From NCBI GenBank assembly GCA_039028975.1, contig JBCCHB010000010.1, positions 62,001-126,000 of the forward strand: a stretch of 64,000 nt of DNA. Reading direction: 5' to 3'. Numbering within the stretch: position 1 is the stretch's first letter; each line of letters opens with the position of its first letter. Below the pieces are notes generated by a model. The model made no database searches. It was given only the letters and a program-made list of their open reading frames with translations, and had not been told where the DNA came from. The translations under genes and the position numbers were made by a program. This stretch comes from JAHBNG01 sp039028975 (GTDB taxonomy: Bacteria > Chloroflexota > Anaerolineae > Caldilineales > Caldilineaceae). Positions 1 through 9,048 of the stretch are shown one piece after another.

Positions 1-494
1 AGACGGCGAACCCCATCGCCAGTATCTAGATAAGCATATGAGGACAGAGCGGGTAATCCGGTCCGATCTGGACGGACAAAGCGCTGTTTTGCCAGCGAAG
101 TAGACGAAGTTGGGCGCGCCTTTTCTGAGCTAATAAGGCTAACGTACAGGTTGACAAGCCCCTCTTCAAACTCGCCGCCCAGTACTGAATCTACGCCCAA
201 GTCTAGAAGATATTGCTCATTGAGCGGTGCATAGAGCCCGTAGCAGCAAATATGACTGTTTGGGTTGTAAACTCTAATTTGCTGAATCACCCTTACAGCC
301 ATGCGCGTTGCCGTATGCATCGGAAGATAAAGAGCAACTAGAGCGGCATCCTTAATCAACTCATGATCAAGACGCTGTACAGCAAGATCCTGGCAGGAGA
401 CATGCGCGCCAGCCGATTGCAGCCAAGCCGCAGGAGAGGCCAACCCAAACGGCTGACGCCCAATATCGTAGAAAGAAAGTAAAACAACTTTCAT
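1..494 (-). CDS. B12-binding radical SAM protein, N-terminal part (cut by window edge)
   Basis: The reading frame is open from an ATG at 494 to the left edge, giving about 164 residues without a stop. The start MKVVLLSFYDIGRQPFGLAS followed by an alpha/beta pattern (…HELIKDAALVALYLPMHTATRMA…) looks like a cobalamin-binding Rossmann domain. It closely resembles the start of the proteins I know as CUAEP/CCAEP-tail radical SAM proteins. The start has a purine-rich ribosome site (AGAAGGGAT) about 8 nt upstream. The radical SAM CxxxCxxC core would lie outside the window and is not seen, so the catalytic assignment rests on the N-terminal domain only. The gene is divergent from the glycosyltransferase. 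Confidence 0.6.
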   Translation of the reverse strand, partial: MKVVLLSFYDIGRQPFGLASPAAWLQSAGAHVSCQDLAVQRLDHELIKDAALVALYLPMHTATRMAVRVIQQIRVYNPNSHICCYGLYAPLNEQYLLDLGVDSVLGGEFEEGLVNLYVSLISSEKARPTSSTSLAKQRFVRPDRTGLPALSSYAYLDTGDGVRR

Positions 495-832
495 CTCATA
501 ATCCCTTCTGCACGAAAGTACAGTTCACAATGTGATCTATTTGCAACACAATATATATTGACATCACTGCAAGACTCTGTAATAATCCTGTAAGGAAGAA
601 ACAAGGTAGCGTTCAGAAAAACATCCGTTTTCAAAGCGACCGCAGCATAACGCGCATTCCAGAAGGCTGATTCGAAACAGTTTCTATGTAAATCGACCAC
701 TCCCGTAACTCCTGTAAGCCCCAAAATAAAATTGTATCTGAATTAGAAGTACTGTTCAGTATAGAGCCGTACATGGCAACATGCGCGGCCACAATTCGTC
801 TCAATCGTTCGAAATTGAATGAGAGGTACTTC
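495..832. other. Divergent intergenic region
   Basis: 338 bp lie between the divergent radical SAM and glycosyltransferase genes. Short open frames on the minus strand here have no recognisable protein features. One sigma70-like promoter candidate is listed separately. I see no tRNA or strong terminator. Confidence 0.6.
558..586 (+). promoter_or_regulatory. Candidate sigma70-type promoter
   Basis: TTGACA at 558-563 is followed 17 bp later by AATAAT (581-586); read one base earlier, TAATAA sits at 16 bp spacing. This would give an untranslated leader of about 240 nt before the glycosyltransferase start at 833. It is a consensus match only. Confidence 0.35.
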
Positions 833-2071
833 ATGAGCCCATCAACAAATAAACGTATTTTGATGCTATTAGAGAACAATCCGTATAGCGAGGATATTCG
901 CGTTAAACATGAAGCAACAGCTTTGGATGAAGCAGGTTATACCCTTTCGATTATTTGTCCAAGGCCCAAGAATGGTAAATTTTATGAAGAGATCAGTGAC
1001 GGAATCTCCCTCTTTCAATATCCAGCCCCGATTGAAGGAGAGGGTCTCCTGGCCTACATCTGGGAGTATGGATACTCTGTTACTGTAATGTTTTTTCTAT
1101 CCCTTTGGGTCGCCCTGTGGAAAGGATTTGATGTTGTTCATACCCACAACCCACCTGACTTTATGTTTGTTATAGGTGGATTTTACAAGCTCTTCGGCAA
1201 ACAATTCGTCTTCGATCATCATGATCTGGCCCCAGAAAACTATATGGCCCGTTTTGATTCAGATAGTTCGAAGTTGGTCCATCGCTTTCTTATCTCATGT
1301 GAAAAGCTCACTGCTAAGATGGCTGACCATCTCATCGTGACCAATGAGTCCTATAAAGAGATGAATCAGATACGAAGTGACATTTCCCCAGACCGAATCA
1401 CGATTGTCCGCAATGGCCCCGACGAAGAGCGAATCCACCCTGTTGAACCTGACCCAGAGCTGCGGGCACAGGCTGGAACGCTCTTGGGATATGTGGGCAT
1501 CATGGGGCCGCAAGATGGTATAGAGTATCTGTTGCGCTCAATTCAGATCTTGGTTCATGAATTAAAGCAGACCGATATCTACTGTATACTCATAGGTAAA
1601 AGTAATCAGTTAGCCCATTATCGAAGCATGGTAAATGAACTTGCTATCAATGACCATATTTGCTTTACAGGTTGGATCAGCGATGAGGAATTGGTTCGTA
1701 TCCTATCCACCGTCGATATCTGCTTGGTCCCCGATCCATCTAATCCATTCAATGATCGCTGCACGATGATCAAAATTATGGAATACATGGCTCTAGGCAA
1801 ACCAATTGTCGCCTTTGATCTGCCTGAACATCGCTACAGCGCTCAGGATGCAGCGTTGTATGCTCGCAACAACAACGAGGCCGAATTCGCCGCCCATATA
1901 AATACGCTAATCCTCCATCCTAAGATGCGACGGGCCATGAGCAGAGCGGGTAAGAGACGGGTAAGGAATGTGTTGGCATGGCACCATCAGAAAAATAACC
2001 TCATTGCAGCCTATGAACAGCTCCTATACATAAAGCACCAAAAGCCTATCGGGGAACCTCAATCGAGTTGA
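833..2071 (+). CDS. Glycosyltransferase family 4 protein
   Basis: 412 residues with a GT-B fold pattern. The N-terminal Rossmann half contains the VVHTHNPPD segment and a DHHDLAPE segment. The C-terminal half has RNGPDEERI, GYVGIMGPQDGIEYLL and the donor-binding end TMIKIMEYMALGKPIVAFD, typical of GT4 retaining glycosyltransferases that use nucleotide sugars. The hydrophobic stretch SVTVMFFLSLWVAL (about residues 80-95) may be a membrane-associating helix, as in lipopolysaccharide or exopolysaccharide GTs of the WbuB/WcaI type. I chose the ATG at 833 because GAGAGG lies 6 nt upstream; an in-frame ATG at 773 adds 20 residues without a ribosome site. The 3' end overlaps the convergent MoxR gene by 26 bp. 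Acceptor and donor sugars cannot be told from sequence. Confidence 0.85.
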   Translation: MSPSTNKRILMLLENNPYSEDIRVKHEATALDEAGYTLSIICPRPKNGKFYEEISDGISLFQYPAPIEGEGLLAYIWEYGYSVTVMFFLSLWVALWKGFDVVHTHNPPDFMFVIGGFYKLFGKQFVFDHHDLAPENYMARFDSDSSKLVHRFLISCEKLTAKMADHLIVTNESYKEMNQIRSDISPDRITIVRNGPDEERIHPVEPDPELRAQAGTLLGYVGIMGPQDGIEYLLRSIQILVHELKQTDIYCILIGKSNQLAHYRSMVNELAINDHICFTGWISDEELVRILSTVDICLVPDPSNPFNDRCTMIKIMEYMALGKPIVAFDLPEHRYSAQDAALYARNNNEAEFAAHINTLILHPKMRRAMSRAGKRRVRNVLAWHHQKNNLIAAYEQLLYIKHQKPIGEPQSS

Positions 2072-2996
2072 TGATCCGAGCCAGAACGGTATCTGCATCC
2101 AATCCCTCGATCTCGGCTTCTGGTCGTAAGATAATGCGATGCCGAAATGCCGGAATCGCCACAAACTTTACATCATCTGGCCGGACGTAGCGACGCCCAT
2201 TAATGGCAGCCACACTCTTAGCAGCCAATAATACGGCAATGCTTGCCCGAGGACTCCCACCAAGAATCAAGTCTGGGCTACGCCGAGTTGCTGTGGCAAT
2301 TTGGGTGATATATTGCAGAACACCGTCTTCTACCGTGATGGCCTTAATTTGCTCTTTCAAAATCGGCAAATCATCTGGCTGAACGACAGCCCGAATCTCG
2401 CTGTCGTCCAGATTCCGGGCATCAAAGCCATGGTGATAGCGACGGAGGACCTCTTCCTCAACCGTCTCTGGTGGATAATCAATCAGTACCTTAAACATAA
2501 AACGATCCAATTGAGCCTCTGGAAGAGGGTAGGTTCCCTCATACTCAACCGGATTCTGGGTCGCCAACACCATAAAGGGAGGTGGCAGTTCATATCGTTC
2601 CCCTTCAATCGTCACCTGATACTCTTCCATAGACTCGAGCAGGGCAGATTGGGTTTTGGCCGGAGCGCGGTTGACCTCATCAGCCAATACAATGTTGGTG
2701 AAGATGGGGCCTTTCTTCAGGTAGAAAGAGCCTTGGTTCATGTCGAAAACCTGAGTCCCCACAATATCACTTGGCATGAGATCCGCAGTAAACTGAATAC
2801 GCCCAAACCCAGCATTGATCAAACGAGAGAGGGTCTTGGCCAGTAACGTCTTCCCTGTTCCAGGGACTCCTTCTAGCAGAACGTGTCCCCCGCTCAAAAA
2901 AGCGACGATGATTTGCTCAAAGGCTGCATCTTGGCCAACAATTACTTTGGCCGCTTCAATCTTTAATTGTTCAAAAATTTCTTCAGGTCTCAACAT
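2046..2996 (-). CDS. MoxR-family AAA+ ATPase
   Basis: 316 residues. Walker A GVPGTGKT is at residues 43-50, Walker B is IVLADEVNRA, sensor 1 lies in FMVLATQNPVEYEGTYPLPEAQLDRF, and the C-terminal lid contains GGSPRASIAL-like sequence (GGSPRASIAVLLAAK). These are diagnostic of MoxR ATPases, which act as chaperones assembling or activating partner proteins, often with metal centres or VWA domains. I start at the ATG at 2996 (MLRPEEIF); in-frame ATGs at 3026 and 3068 would add 10 or 24 residues of unlikely sequence. It is downstream of the DUF4350 and DUF4129 genes, a common MoxR partnership. The usual DUF58 partner gene is not present here. Confidence 0.9.
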   Translation of the reverse strand: MLRPEEIFEQLKIEAAKVIVGQDAAFEQIIVAFLSGGHVLLEGVPGTGKTLLAKTLSRLINAGFGRIQFTADLMPSDIVGTQVFDMNQGSFYLKKGPIFTNIVLADEVNRAPAKTQSALLESMEEYQVTIEGERYELPPPFMVLATQNPVEYEGTYPLPEAQLDRFMFKVLIDYPPETVEEEVLRRYHHGFDARNLDDSEIRAVVQPDDLPILKEQIKAITVEDGVLQYITQIATATRRSPDLILGGSPRASIAVLLAAKSVAAINGRRYVRPDDVKFVAIPAFRHRIILRPEAEIEGLDADTVLARIINSIEVPR

Positions 2997-3114
2997 AGTA
3001 TCTCGTTCGATTCTGCGGTCAGGCATAGAGCGCACTTGGCACCCATTCACGGCCGCAACCAAACACAACGTGAATGATTGGTATCATCTATGCCTGAGCA
3101 ACGTTATCACTCTC

Positions 3115-4434
3115 TCACAACTCTAGCTCGTCGATCTGCGCCACGGTCTCAACAAGCGTGCGCTCATCTAATGCAGATGCAAGTCGGGCTAGAATTTCAC
3201 GCACCGCCTGTTCCTGATCGGACGAAAGTTCGGGCTGGCGGTTTCGCCACTCATTCACAAACTCCCTATCCGGTAGCGTGACAGAAATTCCTAACGGCTG
3301 GCCAATCTTCTGCTTTAAGCAATGATGATGATAGCGTGCAATCTCTGCAGGCTCACCAAGCCGTCGCTGCAGCCCGGCAATAGCCATCACATATTCGGCC
3401 GATTCACGTCGCAACAAAGCCTCTCGCATTGGTAAAGCTGGTCCCAGTCTCAAACCTTGGTTCATAAGAAAAAGAAAGGTCAGCAGGGCCCCCAAGAGGA
3501 TTGCACGTCCTAGGTGTGTGCTGTATAACCATTCGCGCAATGATGAGTACGTCCGTTCACCGTCTACGAAATCATGCTCAAGCTGATGGTACGTATCAAA
3601 CGCAACCACCCCGCCATCTGGTACCTGACGTAACAGTGCCGGAATCAGATATATGTCATTGGTCTGGTCCAGCATCCGATTGGTCAAATCATGTTCAATG
3701 CTTAGATGCCAAACAAGCCCTTTACCAATAGGCTGTATGGCAACCGTTGCCTCGGCGGGTGCCAACTCGGGGGCGTCAGAGCCACTACGACGATTAACCC
3801 AGAGCGGTACAGCGCCTGGTGCATCACTCAGATCGAGAGAAGTTAGACGTCTATTTGCTGGGGGGCTATCTGCTTGCGAACTATCACTCTCAAAATTATT
3901 ACTTTGAGAGCTAGTGATTGGGCCAGGAATCAGTGGCTGGATTGGCTCCTCACGAGAAAGTATGGCGCTACCGACCGGACCAGGGAATGGGCCAAATACG
4001 CGGCTTAATTCCCTATCACCTGTTACAGGGCCAATCAGGACCAGCGTACGGCCACCCGCAACCCATGTTTTTAACGCTTGCGCCTCAAGGGATGTGTAGT
4101 AAGTAACGTTTGGGTGGACAAAGAGCAGATCAATGGAATCCCCATACGAGGTGAGTCCATTAAAAGGTGCCTCCTCATATGGGGTAACTTGATAGCTCAT
4201 CTCCTTGAGCCAAAGTGCTAAAGCCAAAAGACCATCGGGCTCGCTCGATTCGAGATCATAGGGCCTAGCTTCGTTTTCCTGGGTAAGAAAGATAGAACTG
4301 GCCAATAGGAGCAGAAATAGACCGCCAATAATGAAGAGCTGTTGCCAAGATATATGGCTTTGATCGGTAGATCTACCTAGGAGACCCAATCCATTACCAC
4401 TACGACTATTGCTACTACGAAAAGAGGCACTCAT
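3115..4434 (-). CDS. DUF4350 domain-containing membrane protein
   Basis: 439 residues. A Ser/Gly/Arg-rich N-terminus precedes one membrane helix (about residues 31-50, QLFIIGGLFLLLLASSIFLT). Next comes an extracytoplasmic domain (…SYDLESSEPDGLLALALWLKEMSYQV…-like, then DLLFVHPNVTYYTSLEAQALKTWVAGGRTLVLIGP) that matches the DUF4350 pattern of a GATase-like fold. A second helix follows near residue 305 (GRAILLGALLTFLFLMNQGL), with a cytoplasmic tail. The N-terminal ATG overlaps the end of the DUF4129 gene by 4 bp (ATGA), so the two are translationally coupled, and the MoxR gene follows. DUF4350-DUF4129-MoxR is a recurrent conserved block of unknown molecular function, probably membrane or envelope related. 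Confidence 0.8.
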   Translation of the reverse strand: MSASFRSSNSRSGNGLGLLGRSTDQSHISWQQLFIIGGLFLLLLASSIFLTQENEARPYDLESSEPDGLLALALWLKEMSYQVTPYEEAPFNGLTSYGDSIDLLFVHPNVTYYTSLEAQALKTWVAGGRTLVLIGPVTGDRELSRVFGPFPGPVGSAILSREEPIQPLIPGPITSSQSNNFESDSSQADSPPANRRLTSLDLSDAPGAVPLWVNRRSGSDAPELAPAEATVAIQPIGKGLVWHLSIEHDLTNRMLDQTNDIYLIPALLRQVPDGGVVAFDTYHQLEHDFVDGERTYSSLREWLYSTHLGRAILLGALLTFLFLMNQGLRLGPALPMREALLRRESAEYVMAIAGLQRRLGEPAEIARYHHHCLKQKIGQPLGISVTLPDREFVNEWRNRQPELSSDQEQAVREILARLASALDERTLVETVAQIDELEL

Positions 4435-5609
4435 GGACGGGGCTTCTTCTCCTGGGCAACTCGAGTAAGCTGCTCAATCTCGCTTACATATTCCTCGAAG
4501 GCACTTTGGTCAGGTTCCTGAACCCCGTACCAAACATCATCAAAGGTCTCGACAATTGGCTCCATGTGCTCCTTTAAGGCTAGGCCTTGGGATTGCTTGT
4601 CTTGATCGTTCTGATTTTGAGCAACTTGGTTCTTTAACGCCCCGTCTTCACCCAGTCGGGCCAATAGTTCGCGGTTGGTACGGCTACGGTCTGGGCGAAT
4701 AATCCCCTCCTCTTCTATGGTCAGGAGGGCTGATAGGTAGAGTTGCCGTACAGCGTCGCGATAGTTGCCCAGTCGAGCCTGTTGAAATGCCTGGGATTTG
4801 GCCTCTGAAGCGGAATGAGGCCACCCCTCCTCCTGTCTTGATTGTATCAAGCTACTCTGTTGAGCGAAGCCGAGCACAAGTTGACGGAGCCAATAGCTTA
4901 ACAGCCACGCAATCACGACCGCACCGATTCCTGCGACGAAGATCAAAAGAAGTTGGCTAACCCAAGCTAGACGATCACCGTTTCCCGCTGAGTCAGGAAG
5001 TAGGCGCTCTATCCAGCCACTTAACCACTCGACAAAGCGCTCCCAGAGCGACTGCTGATTCTGAAACTCAGGGCGAGACAAAATATCGGCTAAAAGGTCT
5101 ATGCGAACTGCAGTCTGATCCTGGGCAGAGAGATTCAGCTGTTCGGCCACTACGATCAGGCGACTCGCAGCCGAAGCAATCTGCTCACGCAGTTCACCAT
5201 GTGATGCACTGTCATCTAAATGAGCAAATATCCCTTTTTCCAAAAGAGGCGTGACAGATATTGTCTGGCCATTCGACATCTCTACTTGTTTGATCTGGCT
5301 TAATTCAGCAGCCACTTGCTCATAGGCAATGGTTAGCCCATCGGTATCTTCTTGCCCAAGTGCTTTGCTCAGCGTTTCTGCGGCCTGCTCGAGTTGTTGA
5401 CCATAGACCTCTGTTGAGACCAACTGACTAGTGCTCGATTCCTCATTATTTCCGTCATCTATATCCTGAGTAACGTTTTGAGCAGATACGTGAGCAATGG
5501 CTGGAGCCGACACAAAGAAAGTGCACAACCCAAAAATAACCAGGTGGAGTAGGCAATGTAAGATATGCTGCACGAACCAAGAGCGGCAAAATAGAACGGC
5601 TTTATCCAT
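4431..5609 (-). CDS. DUF4129 domain-containing protein with signal peptide
   Basis: 392 residues. An N-terminal hydrophobic segment ending in VSAPAIAHVSA looks like a signal peptide. A predicted extracytoplasmic, mostly helical acidic region follows (about 45-210). One transmembrane helix is at about 215-240 (AWVSQLLLIFVAGIGAVVIAWLLSYWL), and the cytoplasmic C-terminal domain (about 275-385) contains RLGNYRDAVRQLYLSALL and RSRTNRELLARLG, the hallmark of DUF4129. The gene sits between the multi-pass membrane protein (21 bp gap) and DUF4350 (4-bp overlap), forming one operon with MoxR downstream. No enzymatic function can be assigned. Confidence 0.8.
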   Translation of the reverse strand: MDKAVLFCRSWFVQHILHCLLHLVIFGLCTFFVSAPAIAHVSAQNVTQDIDDGNNEESSTSQLVSTEVYGQQLEQAAETLSKALGQEDTDGLTIAYEQVAAELSQIKQVEMSNGQTISVTPLLEKGIFAHLDDSASHGELREQIASAASRLIVVAEQLNLSAQDQTAVRIDLLADILSRPEFQNQQSLWERFVEWLSGWIERLLPDSAGNGDRLAWVSQLLLIFVAGIGAVVIAWLLSYWLRQLVLGFAQQSSLIQSRQEEGWPHSASEAKSQAFQQARLGNYRDAVRQLYLSALLTIEEEGIIRPDRSRTNRELLARLGEDGALKNQVAQNQNDQDKQSQGLALKEHMEPIVETFDDVWYGVQEPDQSAFEEYVSEIEQLTRVAQEKKPRP

Positions 5610-5630
5610 TTTGTTGATTGAGGTGAATGA

Positions 5631-6752
5631 CTAGGCAGCGAGATGAGTAGCAGTGGTAGCCGCAAAATTATCTATAGAGTCCAGTTGTGGCCTGGACTCC
5701 ATCTGCTCGATCCGCAGTTCCAAATCGTAATTTTCCTGGCGAATGCGGATATCATAGTAGTAAAGGATCGCAGCAGCCACATACAAGGGGTGCCAGAAGA
5801 TCTGTAGAATTGTTGAGATGGCCGTAAATATGGCGGTAATAACGCCTAGCATCTGGCCATTTGTGAGATCGGTGCCCAACGCCAAGGTAACCATATTTTG
5901 AGCAACGCCAACTGGCAACCCAATAACAAGCGTAACAAGGGTAAAGAGAAGAAAAAAATAGCCGATAGAACGCCAGGAGAGCCCTTTGGTCAAGCGCCAG
6001 CTTTCACGTAAAGATTCAACGGCTCGCCACTCTTGATCAACAATACCTGTTGTGGCCAAACCATAGCGAGCGAAGAAATACAGAGACGGTCCAAGCAAAA
6101 AGAGGAAGACAAAGAAGTAGAAGATAATGACCAGAATAACCAAGCCAGCCATGGCGATTGGAGATGGTTCAGTTGCTCCAAAACCATCAAACAAGGCAAA
6201 AGCTCCTCCTACAGCCATGGCAACACCAAAAATGAGGCACATGAAAAAGAGTAGCGCGACGAATGAAGCAGCCACAATCACCAGCCCCTCGACTATCCAC
6301 TTTCCCACAAATGCGCCTAATCGACGTCCACCCATACGGAAGCTTTCAGCCAGGGTCAGGGAGTCGCCGCGTAGAATCGCCAAGCCTTGGGCAGTTAGGC
6401 TCAACGAGACAAGCCCCTGAATCAATCCGCCAATCAAACCGAAAAGGAGAAATACCCCCAAGTAGCCCATCAGGGGACCTAAAATACCGCCCAGTTCATC
6501 AGGAGATGGATTTGTCTGATCCAACACCATCATCTGATTGATCAAATTCATATACCCAACCATATAACTGCCAGTTAATAAAGCACTGACAATACCCAAA
6601 GGCACTAGGACAATAGCGGCTGTCATCAGCAAAGGGCCAAAATGAGCGCGGTAGAGACGGAAGGCTCGATCCAACAATTCACCAAGCGTAAGCGGACCAG
6701 GAAAAGGGAGCGTGAGAGAAGAAACAGTTTGTTGGGGGAAATCTGAATTCAT
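5631..6752 (-). CDS. Multi-pass integral membrane protein (GDPD membrane-domain / YciC-like)
   Basis: 373 residues with about six hydrophobic helices. The N-terminal motif LTLGELLDRAFRLYRAHFGPLLM is typical of the membrane proteins annotated as glycerophosphoryl diester phosphodiesterase membrane domain or YciC-like. These have no phosphodiesterase active site, and none is seen here. The central segment AVESLRESWRLTKG is also characteristic of this superfamily. A GAGG-like ribosome site lies upstream of the ATG at 6752. It is the first gene of the operon that continues with DUF4129, DUF4350 and MoxR. The role is unknown; a membrane-integrity or assembly role is an inference from family and context. 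Confidence 0.7.
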   Translation of the reverse strand: MNSDFPQQTVSSLTLPFPGPLTLGELLDRAFRLYRAHFGPLLMTAAIVLVPLGIVSALLTGSYMVGYMNLINQMMVLDQTNPSPDELGGILGPLMGYLGVFLLFGLIGGLIQGLVSLSLTAQGLAILRGDSLTLAESFRMGGRRLGAFVGKWIVEGLVIVAASFVALLFFMCLIFGVAMAVGGAFALFDGFGATEPSPIAMAGLVILVIIFYFFVFLFLLGPSLYFFARYGLATTGIVDQEWRAVESLRESWRLTKGLSWRSIGYFFLLFTLVTLVIGLPVGVAQNMVTLALGTDLTNGQMLGVITAIFTAISTILQIFWHPLYVAAAILYYYDIRIRQENYDLELRIEQMESRPQLDSIDNFAATTATHLAA

Positions 6753-6878
6753 AAAAAAGCCTCAATAAAAAGCTTCCAGCGAATCAGCCGTCAGCTAGGT
6801 CGGAGCGACCACTGCGTGAGCAGCCAGAACTCGGCCATATTTTGGGGTTAATTATTACACTTTCCTAATGATATCATG

Positions 6879-6894
6879 CTCGATGGCCATCGAG
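6879..6894. promoter_or_regulatory. Perfect 16-bp palindrome, possible operator
   Basis: CTCGATGGCCATCGAG is an exact dyad in the 169-bp gap upstream of the membrane-protein operon (start 6752) and just after the stop of the P-loop NTPase gene. It could be an operator for the operon or a hairpin in the upstream transcript. There is no T-run, so it is not a classical terminator. Confidence 0.3.
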
Positions 6895-6921
6895 AAAATG
6901 CTTATCACAGATGGAAGCTAT

Positions 6922-7776
6922 TTACCCTGCGTGAATCCAATCGGTAATTTGAGCGGCAGCCTGTGTAGGATCATTTTCCACTGTATCAACCACACAAGTT
7001 CGCTCTGAAGCCGCTGCTAAAAGGGCAGCCAAAGTCTTATCTGGATCGTAATTTCGACGTTCTTCACTTACAATGGCCAGTTTGGCTTCAAGTTCCTCGC
7101 TGGTGATTGAGCCTTGTTCCAATAATGTAAAAAGCGCTGTCTCTTCTATCGGGCTTAGCTGCAAATTACTAGCTACAGGAAACTGGTTGGTCAATGAGTG
7201 GGCATGCTTAGGCCGGATAGGGCTTGACTGCGTGTTGGCCTGAATACTGGACTGGCTTAATTGGATCTGATCGAATTGATCATGTCGTCCAAGGAGCCGC
7301 CGTACGCGAACGCCATCGGGGGCGCACAGCACAATAAAGCGTGCTCTAGGTAGCAAGTCTGCAGCATGTTCGACCTCATTCACTCCTCTCAATCCGTCGA
7401 AGAGAACCAATTCCTTGGCAGCAGGCGCTGAAACCCATATATGACTCAAAGCATGAGCCATCCCTCCTGGGTATCGTTCCCGATAGCGGCGCGTGTAGCC
7501 GAAGCGAGCAATTCGATCGCGCACGTCGCTGACTGGCTCGCCATCGCTTCGCTGCATATGACTAATGATTAGCACGTCGGTAATTTTTCGTCGGTTGGGT
7601 GCCACGCAAAGGGAGAGTCCCGCATCGGTCAGTGCATTCACTGTAGTGCTTTTCCCAACACCGGTTAAGCCGACCAGGATCAAAAGATTCACATTCCGCA
7701 GAGCAGACCATTGGGAGGGAGGTGAGTCCCCCGCACCAAAGTAGTCATCAAATGGGGTAAAGGAGACAAATGACAT
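6922..7776 (-). CDS. P-loop NTPase, kinase-like, unassigned
   Basis: 284 residues. Walker A GLTGVGKST lies at residues 36-44, directly after a beta-strand (NLLILV), and a Walker B-like strand LVLFDGLRG appears later. The SDVRDRIARFGYTRRYRERYPGGMAHAL segment and the RRLLGRHDQFDQ segment suggest a nucleotide or small-molecule kinase or adenylate-kinase-like fold. The C-terminal part contains an STAE-type helical region and ends with a possible nucleotide-binding strand (TCVVDTVENDPTQAAAQITDWI). I do not recognise the family well enough to name a substrate. It starts 6 bp after the fasciclin gene, so it is likely co-transcribed with it. Confidence 0.65.
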   Translation of the reverse strand: MSFVSFTPFDDYFGAGDSPPSQWSALRNVNLLILVGLTGVGKSTTVNALTDAGLSLCVAPNRRKITDVLIISHMQRSDGEPVSDVRDRIARFGYTRRYRERYPGGMAHALSHIWVSAPAAKELVLFDGLRGVNEVEHAADLLPRARFIVLCAPDGVRVRRLLGRHDQFDQIQLSQSSIQANTQSSPIRPKHAHSLTNQFPVASNLQLSPIEETALFTLLEQGSITSEELEAKLAIVSEERRNYDPDKTLAALLAAASERTCVVDTVENDPTQAAAQITDWIHAG

Positions 7777-7782
7777 GAGAAA

Positions 7783-8346
7783 TCAGTCTTCTAACGAGGG
7801 GGGTATCAGTACGGTATCAATAACGTGAATCACGCCATTGGTCGCTTCTATGTCAGTTGCAGTCAGCGGAACGTCTCCAATTTGAACCGCATCCCCATCA
7901 CGAGTGAGAACCATTTCGTCGTCTAATAAGGTAGTCAAGGCTGTCTCACCCTGAATAGCTTCACTTTTATAGGTTCCTTCAACCACGTGATAGAGCAAAA
8001 TCTCGTAGAGTAGATCCGAATCATCCAGCGTGGTCTCAGGTAAGTTGGCAAAGGCGGCATCGGTCGGTGCAAAGAGCGTATAGGGTCCAGCCGTGCTCAG
8101 TTTTTCTACCAGATTTGCCTCCTCTACGATACCAAGTAAAGTCGAAAAGGTGCCTTGATTCTGGGCAGTGGAGACGAGATCAGCCAGTTCAGTAGGATCT
8201 GGTTCAACAGGCTCCGGCTCCGGTACAGCAGTGGCTGTCGGTGGTGGCTGTGTCGGCACTGGGGTCGGCGTTTCCCTGGAATTACAGCCAAGTAGCAACA
8301 CACCAATCAATAACGTATAGACAACAGTCCATCTGAATAAATACAT
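7783..8346 (-). CDS. Fasciclin-domain lipoprotein
   Basis: 187 residues. The N-terminal signal has a lipobox LLLGC (Cys about residue 21), indicating lipid attachment. A Pro/Thr-rich linker (TPTPVPTQPPPTATAVPEPEP) follows and then one complete FAS1 domain (about 53-185). The domain holds the conserved blocks FSTLLGIVEEANLVEKLSTAGPYTLFAPTDAAF and, at the end, GVIHVIDTVLIPP. FAS1 domains mediate adhesion or extracellular interactions, so this is probably a cell-surface protein. A strong ribosome site (GAGAGGT) precedes the ATG. It is the first gene of a two-gene unit with the P-loop NTPase. Confidence 0.92.
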   Translation of the reverse strand: MYLFRWTVVYTLLIGVLLLGCNSRETPTPVPTQPPPTATAVPEPEPVEPDPTELADLVSTAQNQGTFSTLLGIVEEANLVEKLSTAGPYTLFAPTDAAFANLPETTLDDSDLLYEILLYHVVEGTYKSEAIQGETALTTLLDDEMVLTRDGDAVQIGDVPLTATDIEATNGVIHVIDTVLIPPSLED

Positions 8347-8442
8347 TATTACCTCTCACACTATTTGGAAATGAAAAGGATTCGGCTTCTGTGCATAGAG
8401 GATACTATAGGTTCATAGCATACCAAAATGGGATGGCCAGCG

Positions 8443-9048
8443 TCACTCCTCATCATCCCCATAAATTAGGCGAACCAACATCTGTACAAGTAAGGTATGT
8501 TCCGCTTGGTGAATCCGATTCTCCAGCATCTCTAGCGTGTCACTGGGATAGATAGCAACCGTTTGCGTCCCTAATACCGGACCAGCATCCACCTTCTCAT
8601 CTGGCACCAAGTGAACCATCACGCCCGTCTCATTAATGTCACCCTTTTGGTAGGCATTGAATGCTTCTTGGATGGCATGAGCACCCGGAAATTTACCGGG
8701 TAAGGCAGGGTGTAGATTAACAACTCGATACGGAAAATGATCCAAGAATGCGCGGCTTAAAATATGCATCCAGCCCACCATCACGACATAATCTGGGGCA
8801 TAGGGTTTTAGTAAATTTGCCAGATCACCGTCATAGGCAGTACGCCCACGCCCATCTTGCAGGTAGGGCTTCAGCAGATGTATTTCGGTTGGAACATTGG
8901 CTTTCTGCGCACGAGTCAATCCATATGCATCCGCCCGATTTGAGGCGACTACCACTACCTGGGCATCCAGGACTCGATAGCGAATGGCATCAAGAATTGC
9001 CTGAAGATTACTGCCATTACCAGAAATTAGGACCGCTAATTTTGTCAT
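8443..9048 (-). CDS. purN: Phosphoribosylglycinamide formyltransferase
   Basis: 201 residues, normal length for PurN (GAR transformylase 1), which transfers the formyl group from 10-formyl-THF to GAR, step 3 of purine synthesis. Seen motifs are the start LAVLISGNGSNLQAI, the catalytic VNLHPALPGKFPG block (Asn and His) and VHLVPDEKVDAGPVL carrying the catalytic Asp. The ATG overlaps the purM stop (ATGA, 9045-9048), which indicates translational coupling. It is the last gene of the purine cluster. Confidence 0.96.
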   Translation of the reverse strand: MTKLAVLISGNGSNLQAILDAIRYRVLDAQVVVVASNRADAYGLTRAQKANVPTEIHLLKPYLQDGRGRTAYDGDLANLLKPYAPDYVVMVGWMHILSRAFLDHFPYRVVNLHPALPGKFPGAHAIQEAFNAYQKGDINETGVMVHLVPDEKVDAGPVLGTQTVAIYPSDTLEMLENRIHQAEHTLLVQMLVRLIYGDDEE

